Shown here one piece after another: positions 1 through 12,737 of a stretch of DNA of 64,000 bases. Both the position numbers and the translations under genes were made by a program. Under the pieces are notes generated by a model. That model was given only the letters and a program-made list of their open reading frames with translations, made no database searches and had not been told where the DNA came from. The stretch comes from Branchiostoma floridae (taxonomy: Eukaryota > Chordata > Leptocardii > Amphioxiformes > Branchiostomatidae): contig NC_049989.1 of NCBI RefSeq assembly GCF_000003815.2, forward strand, positions 16,872,287 through 16,936,286, written 5' to 3'. Numbering within the stretch: the stretch's first letter is position 1; every line of letters begins with the position of its first letter.

Positions 1-46
1 CTAAATAACAACTTAAGCTATCAAATGGAGAAATTAAGATAAGATG

Positions 47-1096
47 TCAAATGTCAGTGGGAAAGGAAAGTAGGTGATTTTTTAGATTGCGTTTAAAACT
101 AATTATTGATGTTAAACATTTTAGATGGAGGGGGAGATTATTCCAATTAATTATACATTTGTATTTTACACTCATTTGGGCTACTGACGTTCTAACTAGG
201 GGAATATGGAAATGAGCACTTTGTCGAGTTTGGTAATTATGAAAATGAGAATTAAGATTTAGAAGACCATTAAATGTTTCTGGAAGAGAACAGTTTAGGA
301 ATTTAAACGTAAATAGCATCAGATGAAGTCTGTTGATATCAAAAATATTCAAAATCTTAAGTTTTGTAAACAGAGGTGCAGAATGTGCATGAAAACTGGC
401 GCCCGTGGCTGAACGAACAAATCTTTTTTGGAGCAATATCAGGGGCTGTAGTGTGGTTTTGTAGGCGCATCCCCAGACTATATTCCCGTAGGTTAGATAC
501 GGGTATATTAAACTATTATATATGGTAATAATGGTTTTTTGAGTGAGAATATGTTTAAGTTTTCCAATGATACCGATAGTTTTTGAAATCTTTTTACCTA
601 ACATAGTTATATGCGATTTCCAGGTCAGTCGATCATCAATGATTATACCTAAGAATTTGGCTTGACTCTCTTGAGACAGGGGCACACTTTTTAAAAAGAT
701 TTTGGCACTTTTGTTATAGGTTTTATTTCTATTACAGAAAATTAGATAATATGTCTTCTTAACATTTACTGATAATTTATTTGCCTCAAACCACGACATA
801 ACCTTTTTCAGTTCTTCGTTAGCAAGTTTTACTAGCGTATCAAAATTCGAGGTTGAAAGAAAAAGATTTGAATCATCTGCAAATAGGATAAAGAATATAA
901 TTGAGGATGCTTTTTCGAGATCATTTATATAAATCAGAAAAAGTAGAGGTCCTAATATCGAACCCTGTGGGACACCACATTCTATTATTTTGGCAAAGTT
1001 ATTTTCTTGGACCCACAGCAAAGTATTGGCTCCCCTAGCAACAGATAGCAACGAAATTTGAGCAAAATTTTCACACATTGCAACCTCTCCGTCCAT
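47..1096 (-). mobile_element. LINE (CR1/L2-like) reverse transcriptase, 5'-truncated
   Basis: An open frame of 349 codons encodes the second half of a non-LTR retrotransposon reverse transcriptase. Motifs are GVPQGS (about residues 41-46), YINDL (56-60) and the catalytic FADD (72-75). These are followed by the thumb region, YPYLTYGNIVWG and the C-terminal region with INWNNLP and SFKRNLKNHL that is typical of CR1/L2-type elements. The palm N-terminal motifs and the endonuclease are missing, so the copy is 5'-truncated; the first 35 or so residues may be non-homologous read-in. The frame is intact over 1 kb, which suggests a fairly young copy. Bases 1-46 would be its 3' untranslated end. Clade is inferred from motif style only. 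Confidence 0.9.
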
Positions 1097-2114
1097 TGTG
1101 AATCTTTTCAGGTGGGGTGCTGTAGGGCCAGTTGAGATGGTACATAGAACCCCGAGAAGTGTGAATTGCCATCATTCCAGACTGTATAGGAGGTGTATTG
1201 AAAGAAATTGAACTAGAAACGCCACATTTTCAAAGAAAATTCAGGATGTTTCCGAAGGAAAAAAAAGAAATTTTAAAAAGCCAACGTAAAACGTGCTTTC
1301 CCATGTTCGCAAGATAAGATGAAAGCGTTGTATGTGTAAGATGTTGTTGTATTAGTTGATGAAAGCTCCTTCATAGTAATGAAACTGATAATACGTTATT
1401 GTCCTTTGACGAGTTCATTGTTATTTAGTCTCCTGCATTAAGCACAACAGGAACAGCATAGTTACGATTTTATGCAGAAAGTATTTTACTGGTCAATGCG
1501 ATTGCAAAATGTTTACAAGGTAATGTTGTTGAAAATGTCGACAAGTTTGTTGACATGTTATGAATCCTAAAAACATTGCAACCTGTGGTTTTCTTCTAAG
1601 CAATGCTATTCTGAATTGTAACCTGAATTGATATAAACTTTTCTCTTCGATCTTTCGTAAACGTGTCTGTTATCAGAGAAGATTGCAAATTTTAAAGTTT
1701 CTCGCTGTTTTTTTAAACCTTATCTCTACAAACCTAGTGCCATGTTACTCTGATGAAGCAAAAGCAATGTTTACAAGCACCTGATATAAATTTCATCAAT
1801 TCGCACAAGTGACAAATTCATAGTTTGCTAAGCATTACTGCACAAAAACCCAACTTTTTTAATTCAATTAACCTAGTCCGGAAAAGTCTTCTGATTTGGA
1901 CTCTACAAATAAAAAAAAAGATATACCACCCAATGTTATACAAGTCATAAATATCATTTAACATGGTGATAAAAGCGGACACTAAGGCTTAAACTAGGAA
2001 AATATAAAGTTTCTTTATCACTTTACATTTACAAATGACAGCAGTAGACAGATCCCAAACTCAACAGATCAAAGATAAATAAGTAAATCAAACGCTTGTT
2101 CAAGTTATATCCTG
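1097..2114. other. No gene recognised
   Basis: AT-rich sequence without a convincing exon, repeat or RNA gene. It may include the 5' flank of the LINE copy. Confidence 0.5.
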
Positions 2115-2440
2115 CAATGGCGGTGTGATTAATTCAAAATTATCACACAGTAAATGAATCACATATTGAAGAGTAATGGCGGTGTGATCAATTCAATACT
2201 ATATATCACACACTAAATGAAACCCTTCTTAAACAGTAATGGCGGTGTGATTAATGAAAAAGTATCACACAGTAAATGAAACACACATTCTGCAGTAATG
2301 GTGGTGTGAATAATTCAGCATTACCACACAGTAAATGAAACACACATTGGGCAGTAATGGCGGTGTGATTGATTCAATATTATATATCACACAATAAATG
2401 AAGCACACACTGGACGGTAATGGTGGTTTGACTAGTTCGA
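2115..2440. repeat. 59-63 bp minisatellite, hairpin in each unit
   Basis: About 5.5 tandem units start at about 2115, 2176, 2239, 2298, 2357 and 2420. Each begins ATGGCGGTGTGAT or a close variant and ends near AAATGAAACACACATT. Inside most units GTGTGAT is followed 12-16 bases later by ATCACAC, a 7-bp inverted repeat. Unit 4 keeps only GTGTG/CACAC. Unit length varies through a TATATATC expansion in units 2 and 5. The reading frame over this block is incidental. Confidence 0.85.
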
Positions 2441-3007
2441 CCTTATTAAACATATTAAACAGCAACCGAAGTCAAGGTGCATGAATATCGACTATAACGT
2501 AATGTCTAGTCCTAGAATGTGGAAATATATTCTAATATTAGCGGCGATGACACGGTATGGTGTCCTAAAGATGGCATTTATTTCTGCAAGAGGCAAACTA
2601 TTTTTATTGTCTGGGAAAAGAAGCTAATACACCTTTCTCACGCGGCGGCCATGATGGATCGAAGACGAGGTCAATGAGGCAAGCAGACAAGACTTATTTC
2701 TAAAGTCAGCTGCCATTTAGATTCCCCCCAAACCACATAAATTTTCAATATAAGATCAAATGATAAACATTTTAACAAGTGTTATCGACCGAAAGATAAA
2801 GCAGATTAAAGTAGCGTAGACTAATTCCACAGCCTTTTAACAGATGACGAATAAAAACACGATAATGAAAATATTTGAAGGAAATGCAGCCAAATCTCTT
2901 ATTGGCTACTTTCCTAATTTGCAGACTATCATTGGTTGAACTACTAATTATGATGGACAGTCTTTTGTTTGCGTCATTGAATTCGTTTTAGATCTATCAT
3001 GGCTTGC
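2441..3007. other. No gene recognised
   Basis: Unique sequence between two tandem arrays. A GC-rich patch, GCGGCGGCCATGATGG, lies at about 2642-2657, but no frame of useful length follows. Nothing else is supported. Confidence 0.4.
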
Positions 3008-6000
3008 GCATACAGACAGGGAGCCAAAAAGATAGGGAGCCAGACAGACAGGGATCCAGACAGACATGGAGACAGACAGACAGGGAGAGATACAGACAGG
3101 GACCCAGACAGACGGGGAGCTAGACAGACAGGGAGCCAGCCAGACAGGGAGAGAGAAAGACAGGAAGTCAAACAGACATCGAGAGACATAGACAGGGAGC
3201 CAGACAAACGGGGAGGCATACAGACAGGGAGTCAGACAGACAGCGGGAGAGACAGACAGCGAGAGAGACAAGTAGGAAACATGACAGACGGGGAGCCAGA
3301 CAGATGGGAAGCCAGACTGACAGGGAGAGAGACAGACAGGGAGCCAGACAGACAGGTAGAGAGACAGGCAGGGAGGCAGACAGAGAGACAGTGGGGAACC
3401 AGACAAAAAGGGAGACAGACAGACAGGGAGAGAGACAGACAGGGAGCCAGACAGACAGGGAAATAGACAAACAGCGAGAGGGACAGGCATGAATCAAGAC
3501 AGACGGGGAGCCAGACAAACAAGGAGAGAGACAGAAAGGGAGCCAGACAGACAAGGAGCCAGACTGAGAGGGAACCAGCTAGCCAGGGAGCCAGCCAGAC
3601 AAAGAAAGAGACAGACAGGGAGCCAGACAGACAGGGAGCTAGACAGACAGGGAGCCAGACAGACAGGGAGCCAGACAGACATTTTCAGAGATGGATAGGG
3701 AGCAAGACAGACGGGGAGCCAAACAGACATTGAAAGAGACAGACAGGGAGACACACAGACAGGGAGAGAGACAGAGATGAAGTCAGACATACATGTAGAG
3801 AAACAGATAGGGAGCCAGACAGACTGGGGCAGAGACAGACAAGGAGCCAGACAGACATGGAGCAAGATAGACAGGGAGCAAGACAGACAGCGAGAGAGAC
3901 AGACATGGAACAAGACAGGCGGGGAGCCAGAAAAACAAGAAGAGAGACAGACAGGGAGCCAGACAAACAGGGAACCAGCCAGACAGGGGGAGAGACTGAC
4001 AGACGTAGAGGGAGCAAGACAGACAGTGAGCCAGACAGACAGGGAGTCAGACAGACATGTAGAGAGACTGACAGGGAGAGAGGCAGACAGGGAGCAAGAC
4101 AGACCGGGAGCAAAACGGACATGGAGAGAGACAGAGAGCCAGACAGACAGGGAGGAAGATATACAAGTAGCAAGACAGACGGGATAGCCAGACAGACGGA
4201 TAGTCATACAGACGGGGAGTCAGACAGACAGGGAGCCAGACAGACATGTATAGAGACAGACAAGGAGTTAGACAGACGAGGAGGCATACAGATAGAAAGC
4301 CAGACAGAGAGGGGCTAAGACAGACAGGGAGCCAGACAGACAGGGAGTCAGCTGACAGAAAGGGAGAAGGCAGAAAGGGAGCCCAAAAGACGGGGAGCCA
4401 TACGGACATGGAAAGAGACAGACATGGAGTTACACAGACAGGGAGACATACAGGAAAGCCAGACAGAGAGGGAGAGAGACAAAAAGGGAGAGAGACAGAC
4501 ATGGAGCCAGACAGACAGGGAGAGAGACAGACAGGGAGACGGACAGACGGAGAGCCAGACAGACAGGGACACAGACAGGTTGGGAGAGAGACAGTGTGCA
4601 AGACTGAGCCAGAGGAGCCAGACAGGCAGAAAGCCAGACAGAAAGAGGGGTGAGACAGTCAAAGAGAGAGACAGACAAAAAGCCAGAAAGACAGGGAGCC
4701 GGACAGACAGGGATCCATACAGACAGACAGAAATACAGACAGGGAGTGAGACAGACAGGGAGTGAGACAGACAGGGAACCAGACACACAGGGAGCCAGCC
4801 AGCCGGACAGGGAGTTAGCCAGACAGAGAGAGAGGCAGACAGGGAGCAAGACAGACATGTAGCAAGCCAGACAGTATGTTAGACATACATGGAGCAAGGC
4901 CCACAGGAAGCCAGACAGACAGGGAGCAAGACAGACAGAGAGAGAGATTGATAGGGAACCAGAAAGGGGAGGAGCCAGGTCAACAAGGAGAGAGACAGAC
5001 GGAGAAGTAGACAGACAGGGAGCCAGACAGACAGGGAGACAGACATGGGGTTAGACAGACTGGGAGGCATAAAACAGACAAAAGGAGCCACACAGACGAG
5101 GAGCCAGGCAGACAGGGAGCCAGACAGACAGGGAGCTAGCCAGAAATGTAGAGAGCCGGACAGGAAGAGAGGCAGACTGGGAGTCAAACAGACAGGAAAC
5201 AAGACAGGCATGGGGTTAGACAGACAGGGAGGTAGACAGATAGGGAGAAAGGCAGACAGTGAGCCAGGCAGACAGGGAGCAAGCCAGACAGGGAGACAGA
5301 CAGATAGAGAGAGAGAGAGACAAGAAGCCAGACACACAGGGTGTCAGACAGACGGGTAGCCAGACAGTCCGGGAGCCAGACAGACCGGGAGCCAGACAGA
5401 CAGAGAGGCAGACAGACATGGAGCAAGACAGACAGGGAGCCAACCAGACAGGAAACCAGACATACAAGGAAGGACAAAGATAGGGTGCCAAAAGACAGGG
5501 GCCAGACAAACAGGGACACAGACAGACAGGCAGGGAGAGAGACAAACAGAATGCCAGACAGACATGGAGTCAGACAGACTGGTAGACAGACGGACGAGAA
5601 GCCAGACAGAATAGGAGCTAGACACACCGGCAGCCTGACAGACAGAGTGCAAGCCAGACAGTCGGGGAGCCAGACAGACAGGGAGAGAGACAGACATGGA
5701 GGGAGACAGACATGGAGTCGGAGAGACAGGGAGCCAGACAGACAGGGAGCCAGACATAGAGGGAGAGAGACAGACAGGGAGCCAGACAGACAGGAAACAA
5801 GACAGACAGGGAGCAAGAAAGACAGTGAGAGAGACAGACAGGGAGCCAGACAGACAGGGAAGTAGACTGACAGTTAGCCAGACAGACATGGCGATAGACA
5901 GACAGGGCGCCAGACAGACAGGGAGCCAGACAGACATGGGGAGAGACAGACAGGGAGCCAGATAGACAGGGAGCTAGACAGAAATGTAGAGAGACGGACC

Positions 6001-9000
6001 GGAAGAGAAACAGACAGTGAGCCAGCCAGACAGAGAACCAGTCAGACAAAGAGAGAGACAAACAGAATGCCAGGCAGTCAGGGAGCCAGACAGGCAGGGA
6101 ATCAGACAGACTGGAAGACAGACGGACGGGAAGCCAGACAGACTGGGAGCCAGACAAACAGAGAGTCAGACAGACATGGAACAAGAACGACAGGAAGTCA
6201 GACAGTCGGGGAGCCAGACAAACAGGGAGCGAGACAGACATAGAGTCAGACAGACAGGGAGAGAGACAGTCAGGTAGCAAGACAGACAGAGAGCCAGACC
6301 AACATGGATAGAGACAGACGGGTAGGCATACAGACAGAAAGCCAGACAGATATGGAGCCAGACAGACATGGAGAGAGACAGACAGGGAGCCAGACAAACA
6401 GATAGCCAGACAGATATGGAGAGAGACGGACAGGGAGCCAGAGAGACAGGAAACTAACAAGACAGGGAACCAGACAAACAGGGAAGAAGAAAAATAGGGT
6501 GCCAAACACTGGGGGCCAGACAGACAGGGACAAAGACAGGCAGGCGGAGAGACAGACTGGGAGACAGACAGACAGTGAACCATACACACAGGGAGAGGGA
6601 CAGACAAGAAGCCAGACAGACAGGGGGCCAGACGGACAGGAAGCCAGGCAGAAATGGAGAGAGACAGACAGGGAGTCAAACAGACAGGGAGAAAGACATA
6701 CTTGGAGCCAGACAGACATGGAGAGAGACAGAGAGGGAGCCAGACAGACAGAAAGGCATACAGACAGCGAGCCAGACATTCTGGGAGGCAGACAGACATG
6801 GAGCCAGACAGACATGTAGAAAGACAGACAGGGAGCCAGACAGACGGGGTAAGAGACAGACACTGAGTCAGACAAACATGGAGACAGACAAGAAGAGAGA
6901 CAGACGGGGAACCAGAAAGACAGGGAGCAAAGCAGACGGGGAGCCCGAAAGACATGGGGTTAGACAGACGGGGAGGCATGCAGATAGAAAGCCAGACAGA
7001 GAGGGGATGAGACAGACTCGAAGCCAGACAGACGGGGAGGCATACAGCCAGGGAGCAAGACAGACAGGGAGCCAGACAGACAGTGAGACAGCCAGACATG
7101 GAACTAGACAGACAGGAAACCAGACAGACAGAGAGGAACACAGACAGGGAGTCATACAGATAGAGGGAACAACAGAAGGGAGCCCGAAAGACGGGGAGCC
7201 AAACAGACATGGATAGAGACATACAAGGAGTTATACAGACGAGGAGGCATACGGATAGAAAGTCAGACAGAGAGTGGATATGACAGACAAGGAGAGAGAC
7301 AGACACGGAGCAAGACAGACAGGGGGAGATAAAGACGGGGAGACAAACAGACCGGGAGGCATACAGACAGGGAGTTAGACAGACAGGGAGCAAGGCAGAC
7401 AGGAAAGAGCCAGACAAGGAGCAAGACAAACAGGGGCAGAGACGGACAGGGAGCCAGACAGACTGGGAGCCTGAGAGACAGGGAGCCAGACAGAAAGGGA
7501 TGAAGACAGACAGGTAGCAAGACAGACAGGGAGCCAGTAATACAGGAAGCTAAACAGACAGGGGGAAAGGCAGCAACTAAGCCAGACAAAAGAGCCAGAC
7601 AGACAAGGAGAGAGACAGACATGACGACAGGGAGCCAGACAGACAGGGAGAGAGCAAGAAAGGGAGCCATACGGACAGGGAGCCAGGCAGAAAGGGAGCC
7701 AGACGGGCAGGGGGAGAGACGAGATAGGGAGCCAGACAGACAGGAGGCAAAATAGACAGGGAGCTAGACAAACGGGGTTGGAGACAGAGGGGGAGCCAAA
7801 CAGACGAGGTGGCATAAAGACAGGGGGCCAGACAGACAGGGAGCCAGACAGACATTGATAGAGATAGACAGGAAGCAAGCCAGACAGCGAGCCAGACAGA
7901 CAAGGAGCCAGACAGATAGGGAGCCAAAAAAGATAGGTAGAGAGAAAGACAGGGTGAGAGATATACAGCGAGATAGAGACAAGCAGGGAACAACGCAGAC
8001 GGGGAGCCAGACAGATGGGAGCCAGACAGATAGGGAGATAGAAAGACATGGAGAGAGACAGACAGGGAGCCAGACAGACAGGGAGAAAGACAGACAGGGA
8101 GATAGACAGACAGAGATCCAAACAGACAGAAAGCCAGACAGACACGAAGAGAGACAGTTAGGGAAACAGACAGACGTGGGGAGCCAGACAGACAGGGAGC
8201 CAGACAGACAGGGAGCCAGACAGACAGGGAGCCAGACAGACAGGGAACCAGACAGACAGGGAGACAGACGGACAGGGAACGAGACAGACAGGAAGACAGA
8301 CAGACAGGTAGCAAGACAGACGGGGAGCCATAAAGTCATAGAGGCAGACAGACAGGGAGCCAGACAGACGGGGAGGCATACAGACAGGGAGTAAGACAGA
8401 CAGGAAATAAGACAGATAGGGAGCCCGACAGGCGGGGAGCCAGACAGACATGGGTAGAGACAGACAAGGAGTTAGACAGACGGGAAGGCATACAGATAGA
8501 AAGCCAGTTAGGGAAGAGTGAGACAGACAGGGAGAGAGACAGACAGAGTGCCAGCCAGACAAGGAAGAGAAACAAACAGGGAGACAGGCAGACGTACAGA
8601 GAGAGAGACAGACGGGTAGCAAGACAGACTGGGAGTCGGACATATAAGGAGCCAGACAGAAAGGGATCCAGATAAACAGAGAGCTAGGCAGGCAGGGGGA
8701 GAGATAGACAGAAAGCCAGACAGACGGTGAGGCATACAGACACGGAGGCAGACATTCAGGTAGCCAGACAGACATGGAGAGAGTCTGGGGGTTAGACAGA
8801 CGGGGAGGCACACAGATAGAAATACAGACAGAGAGGGGGTGAGGCAGACAGGGAGAGAGACAGACAGGGAGCAAGACAGACGGGGAGGCATACAGACAGG
8901 GAGCCAGACAGACAGGGAGAGAGACAAACAGGGAGACAAACAAACAGGGAGAGAGACAGACAAAGAGCCGGTCAGACAGGGTGCAAGACAGACTTGGAGC

Positions 9001-9485
9001 TTGACAGACAGGGAGTGAGACAAACAGGAAGCCAGGTAGACCGGGGGGAGGGGCATACAGACATGGAGCCAGACAGAAATGGAGAGAGACAGACAGTGAG
9101 TCAGACAGACGGGAGAGAGACAGACAGGGAGCCAGGAAGACAGGCAGCCATACAGACAGGGAGACAAACAGAAAGGGAACCAGACAGAGAGGAGGCCAGA
9201 CAGACAGTGAGCCAGACATACAGGGAACCAGAAAGACAGGGAGCTAGACAGACAGGGGGAGAGACAGTCAATAAATCAGACAGACAGGGAGCCAGACGGA
9301 CAAGGAGAAAGATAGATAGGGTTGATGACAGAGGGTGAGCAAGACAAACGGGGAGGCATACAGACAGGGAGCAGAACAGACAGGGCGCCAGACAGACAGG
9401 GAGGTAAACAGACATTCAGAGAGAGAGACAGGGAGAGAGACAGACGGGTAGCAAGACAGACTGGGAGTCAGACAGACGGGGAGCC

Positions 9486-9523
<38 letters not shown>

Positions 9524-10081
9524 ACGCAGACAGACAGGAAGTCAGCCAGACAGGGAGCAAGAGAGACAGGTAGCCAGACAGAAAGGGAGACAGACAGACA
9601 GAGAGTCACACAAACATGGAGAGAGAGAGACAGGGAGCCAGGCTGAAAGGGAGCCAGCCAGACAGGGAGTCAGACAGACAGGGAGACAGACACACAGGGA
9701 ATCAAACAGATATGGAGAGAGACAGACAGGGAGACAGAAAGACATCGAGAGAGATAGACAGGAGCTAGACAGGCGAGGAGAGAGACAGACATTGACTCAG
9801 TCCGACATGGAGGCAGACAGACAGGTAGCAAGACAGGCAGGGAGCCAGACAGACAGGAAGGTATACAGACAGGGAGTCAGACAGACATGGAGAGAGACAG
9901 ACAGGGAGCAAGACAGACGGAGAGAAAGACATACAGGGAGTCATACAGACTGGGAGGCAGACAGACAGCGAGCCAGACATTCTGGGAGCCAGACAGACAT
10001 GGAGCCAGAAAGACATGTAGAGAGACAGACAGGGAGCCGGACAGACGAAAAGAGAGACAGACAGGGAGCCAGACAGATGGG
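3008..10081. repeat. Giant 16-bp minisatellite, forward part
   Basis: About 7 kb of tandem repeats of GGGAGCCAGACAGACA (16 bp), with frequent variants such as GAGAGAGACAGACAGG and GCAAGACAGACAGGGA. The plus strand is extremely poor in T. Because 16 is not a multiple of 3, all three frames read the same 16-residue peptide cycle (Asp-Arg-Glu-Pro-Asp-Arg-Gln-Gly pattern). The minus strand gives a Ser-Leu-Ser-Val-Trp-Leu-Pro-Val pattern. Stop codons are rare in every frame, which creates dozens of long but meaningless frames up to 603 codons. Blocks recur at larger scale, for example around 4264, 6958, 7229, 8470 and 8791. A pure GA tract lies at about 9486-9518. Confidence 0.97.
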
Positions 10082-10553
10082 NNNNNNNNNNNNNNNNNNN
10101 NNNNNNNNNNNNNNNNNNNNNNNNNNNNNNNNNNNNNNNNNNNNNNNNNNNNNNNNNNNNNNNNNNNNNNNNNNNNNNNNNNNNNNNNNNNNNNNNNNNN
10201 NNNNNNNNNNNNNNNNNNNNNNNNNNNNNNNNNNNNNNNNNNNNNNNNNNNNNNNNNNNNNNNNNNNNNNNNNNNNNNNNNNNNNNNNNNNNNNNNNNNN
10301 NNNNNNNNNNNNNNNNNNNNNNNNNNNNNNNNNNNNNNNNNNNNNNNNNNNNNNNNNNNNNNNNNNNNNNNNNNNNNNNNNNNNNNNNNNNNNNNNNNNN
10401 NNNNNNNNNNNNNNNNNNNNNNNNNNNNNNNNNNNNNNNNNNNNNNNNNNNNNNNNNNNNNNNNNNNNNNNNNNNNNNNNNNNNNNNNNNNNNNNNNNNN
10501 NNNNNNNNNNNNNNNNNNNNNNNNNNNNNNNNNNNNNNNNNNNNNNNNNNNNN
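10082..10553. other. Assembly gap (472 N)
   Basis: An unbroken run of N inside the 16-bp minisatellite. The repeat continues in the same orientation on both sides, so the missing bases are probably more of the array. Confidence 0.99.
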
Positions 10554-11226
10554 CAGGGAGCAACACAGACAGGAGGAGATAGGGACGGGGAGTCAAACAG
10601 TCTTGGAGGCATACAGACATGGGAGTTAGACAGACAGGTAGAGAGTCAGTCGGTAAGCAAGGCAGACAGGAAAGAGCCAGACAAGGAGCCAGACAAGCAG
10701 GGAGAGAGACAGACAGGGAGCCAGACAGGCAGGGAGCCAGACAGACAGGGAGAGAGACAGACAGGGCTTCAGACAGGCGGGCTGACATACAGACAGGGAG
10801 CCACAGAGAAAAGGAAGCCAGACAGAAAAGGAGAGAGACAGACAGGGAGCCAGACAGACATGGATCCAGGTAGAAAGAGGGCCAGACAGACAGGGGAGAG
10901 ACATATAGGGAGACAGACAGACAGGGAGCCAAACTGACAAAGAGATGGAAAGAAAGTGAGCCAGACAGACATGGAGCTAAACAGACAGGGAGCCAGAGAG
11001 ACAGGGATAGATACAGACATGGACTCAAACAGACAGGTAGCAAGACAGACGGGGAGCCAGACAGACATGGAGAGAAACAGGCAGGGAACCAGACAGACAG
11101 TGAGGCATACAGACAGGGAGTTAGACAGACAGACCGGAAGCCAAATAGACATGGAGAGAGACAGACAGGGAGTTAGACATGCGAGGAGGCATTAAGATGG
11201 AAAGCCAGACAGAGAGGGAACGAGAC
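10554..11226. repeat. 16-bp minisatellite, forward part after gap
   Basis: The same purine-rich 16-bp repeat in forward orientation. It ends with another copy of the larger block (GTTAGACATGCGAGGAGGCA at about 11172) and then stops abruptly before the inversion junction. Confidence 0.95.
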
Positions 11227-11275
11227 ATCATCATCATCTTCACCGCATGTCAGTTCTGGTCACTGAGGCGGGCCG
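11227..11275. other. Inversion junction within the minisatellite
   Basis: About 50 bp of non-repeat sequence, containing a short (CAT)n run, separates forward repeats from reverse-complement repeats. It marks either a real inversion or an assembly join. Confidence 0.7.
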
Positions 11276-11848
11276 TCTCTCCATGTCTGTTTGGCTCCCG
11301 GTCTGTCTTTCTCCCTTTCCGTCTGACTTCCTGTCTGTATGCCTCTCTGTCTGTCTGTCTCCCTGCCTGTCTGTCTCACCGTCTGTCTTGCTACATGTCT
11401 GTCTGCCTCCATGTCTGTCTGGCTTTCCTGTCTGTCTCTCTCCCCGTCTGTTTGGCTCCCTGTCTCTCTCCATGTATGTCTGGCTCCCTTTCTGTCTGGC
11501 TCCCTCTCTGTCTCGTTCACTGTCTGTCTGGCTCCCTGTCTGCCTGCTTTCCCGTCTCTCTCTCTCCCTGTCTCACTGGCTCCCCGTTTGTCTGACTTTC
11601 TGTCTGTCTCTCTACATGTCTGTCTGGCTCCCCGCCTGTCTGGCTCCCTGCCTGTCTGGCTCCACTGACTGTCTCCCTCCATGTCTATTTGACTCCCAGT
11701 CTGTCTGGCTCCATGTCTGAATGCCTCCCCGTCTGTCTGGCTCCCCGGCTGTCTCTCCGCTGTCGGCCTTGCTCCCTGTCTGTCTGTCTCTCTCCCTGCC
11801 TGTCTCTCTCCCTGTCTGTCTGGCTCCCAGTCTGTCTGGCTCCCTGTC
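11276..11848. repeat. 16-bp minisatellite, inverted part
   Basis: The array is now the reverse complement (CTGTCTGTCTGGCTCCC). Unit length and variant types match the forward part. It runs straight into a 100-N gap. Confidence 0.95.
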
Positions 11849-11948
11849 NNNNNNNNNNNNNNNNNNNNNNNNNNNNNNNNNNNNNNNNNNNNNNNNNNNN
11901 NNNNNNNNNNNNNNNNNNNNNNNNNNNNNNNNNNNNNNNNNNNNNNNN
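11849..11948. other. Assembly gap (exactly 100 N)
   Basis: A run of exactly 100 N, a size conventionally used for a gap of unknown length. True distance and orientation across it are therefore uncertain. Confidence 0.98.
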
Positions 11949-12737
11949 AACATTTGAAGCAGAGGTCGAGTCGCGTAGATATAGTAGTAGTCGGAAAACT
12001 ACAGAGCCGCTCCTCTTACCTCTGTAACAGAACGAATAGGGGCGGGCATATCCTTTCAAAATATGTGATAGTAGTCCGCCCCCCGAAGCATAAAAAGATC
12101 GTTAGCCAAATAGTTTTACTTCCCCGGATTAACTCGCGTCCGGCACATGTTCTGCGGGCCGCGCCAGCACCCGCTGCGATCTCGTTTCACTGACAACAAT
12201 GGCCGACGTCATTCCTTCCCGGTAGATTGAATGTATCATGACATAACTTCCTACACCCTGAAAATATTTTGCATCAATTACAAATATAAATGGCATGTTC
12301 ATATATGACTTAGTAAATTGTCGATTCAAGAGATGAATACGCTAATCTGAGCATGTGGTAAACTTGGAAAAACGTGGGTAAATTACGTTTACGGCTGCAT
12401 GCGGTTATCGAAAAACGGCCGGCAGTGCATGAAGCCTGACTTATAGAAGATCAACTTTGACTGCAAAAATTTCGTTTTTAACTTATGTTTGATATCTGGA
12501 CGTACTTACAAGCGGTTGTCAACTTTTTTTAGATCATAGGGACACAAATAATAGCTTGTTTTGACGTATCATGACTGGGCCACAAACGATTTTATGGGGT
12601 GTTGTTTGCTCCGACTGGCAGACAGGAAACACCCGCGGCGCGCGGGCAGAACTCCTAAATCCCGTCGAAAACTTAGCACCAAGTTACAACACGCCCTGAA
12701 TGTGTCAAAGTGATTAGATTTAATAGGCTCGTGCCGT
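11949..12737. other. Unique island between two repeat arrays
   Basis: Non-repetitive sequence, moderately GC-rich at about 12130-12190 and 12630-12660. No convincing exon or RNA gene was seen. Both sides carry the minisatellite in the same inverted orientation. Confidence 0.5.

Noticed and set aside
5618-7429. A 603-codon minus-strand open frame and dozens of similar ones at 2948-13278
   Set aside because: All are translations of the 16-bp tandem repeat. The same peptide cycle appears in every frame and there is no start context, domain or codon bias.
9792-11043. Frames of 381 and 388 codons spanning the first gap
   Set aside because: They cross 472 undetermined bases and consist only of minisatellite translation.
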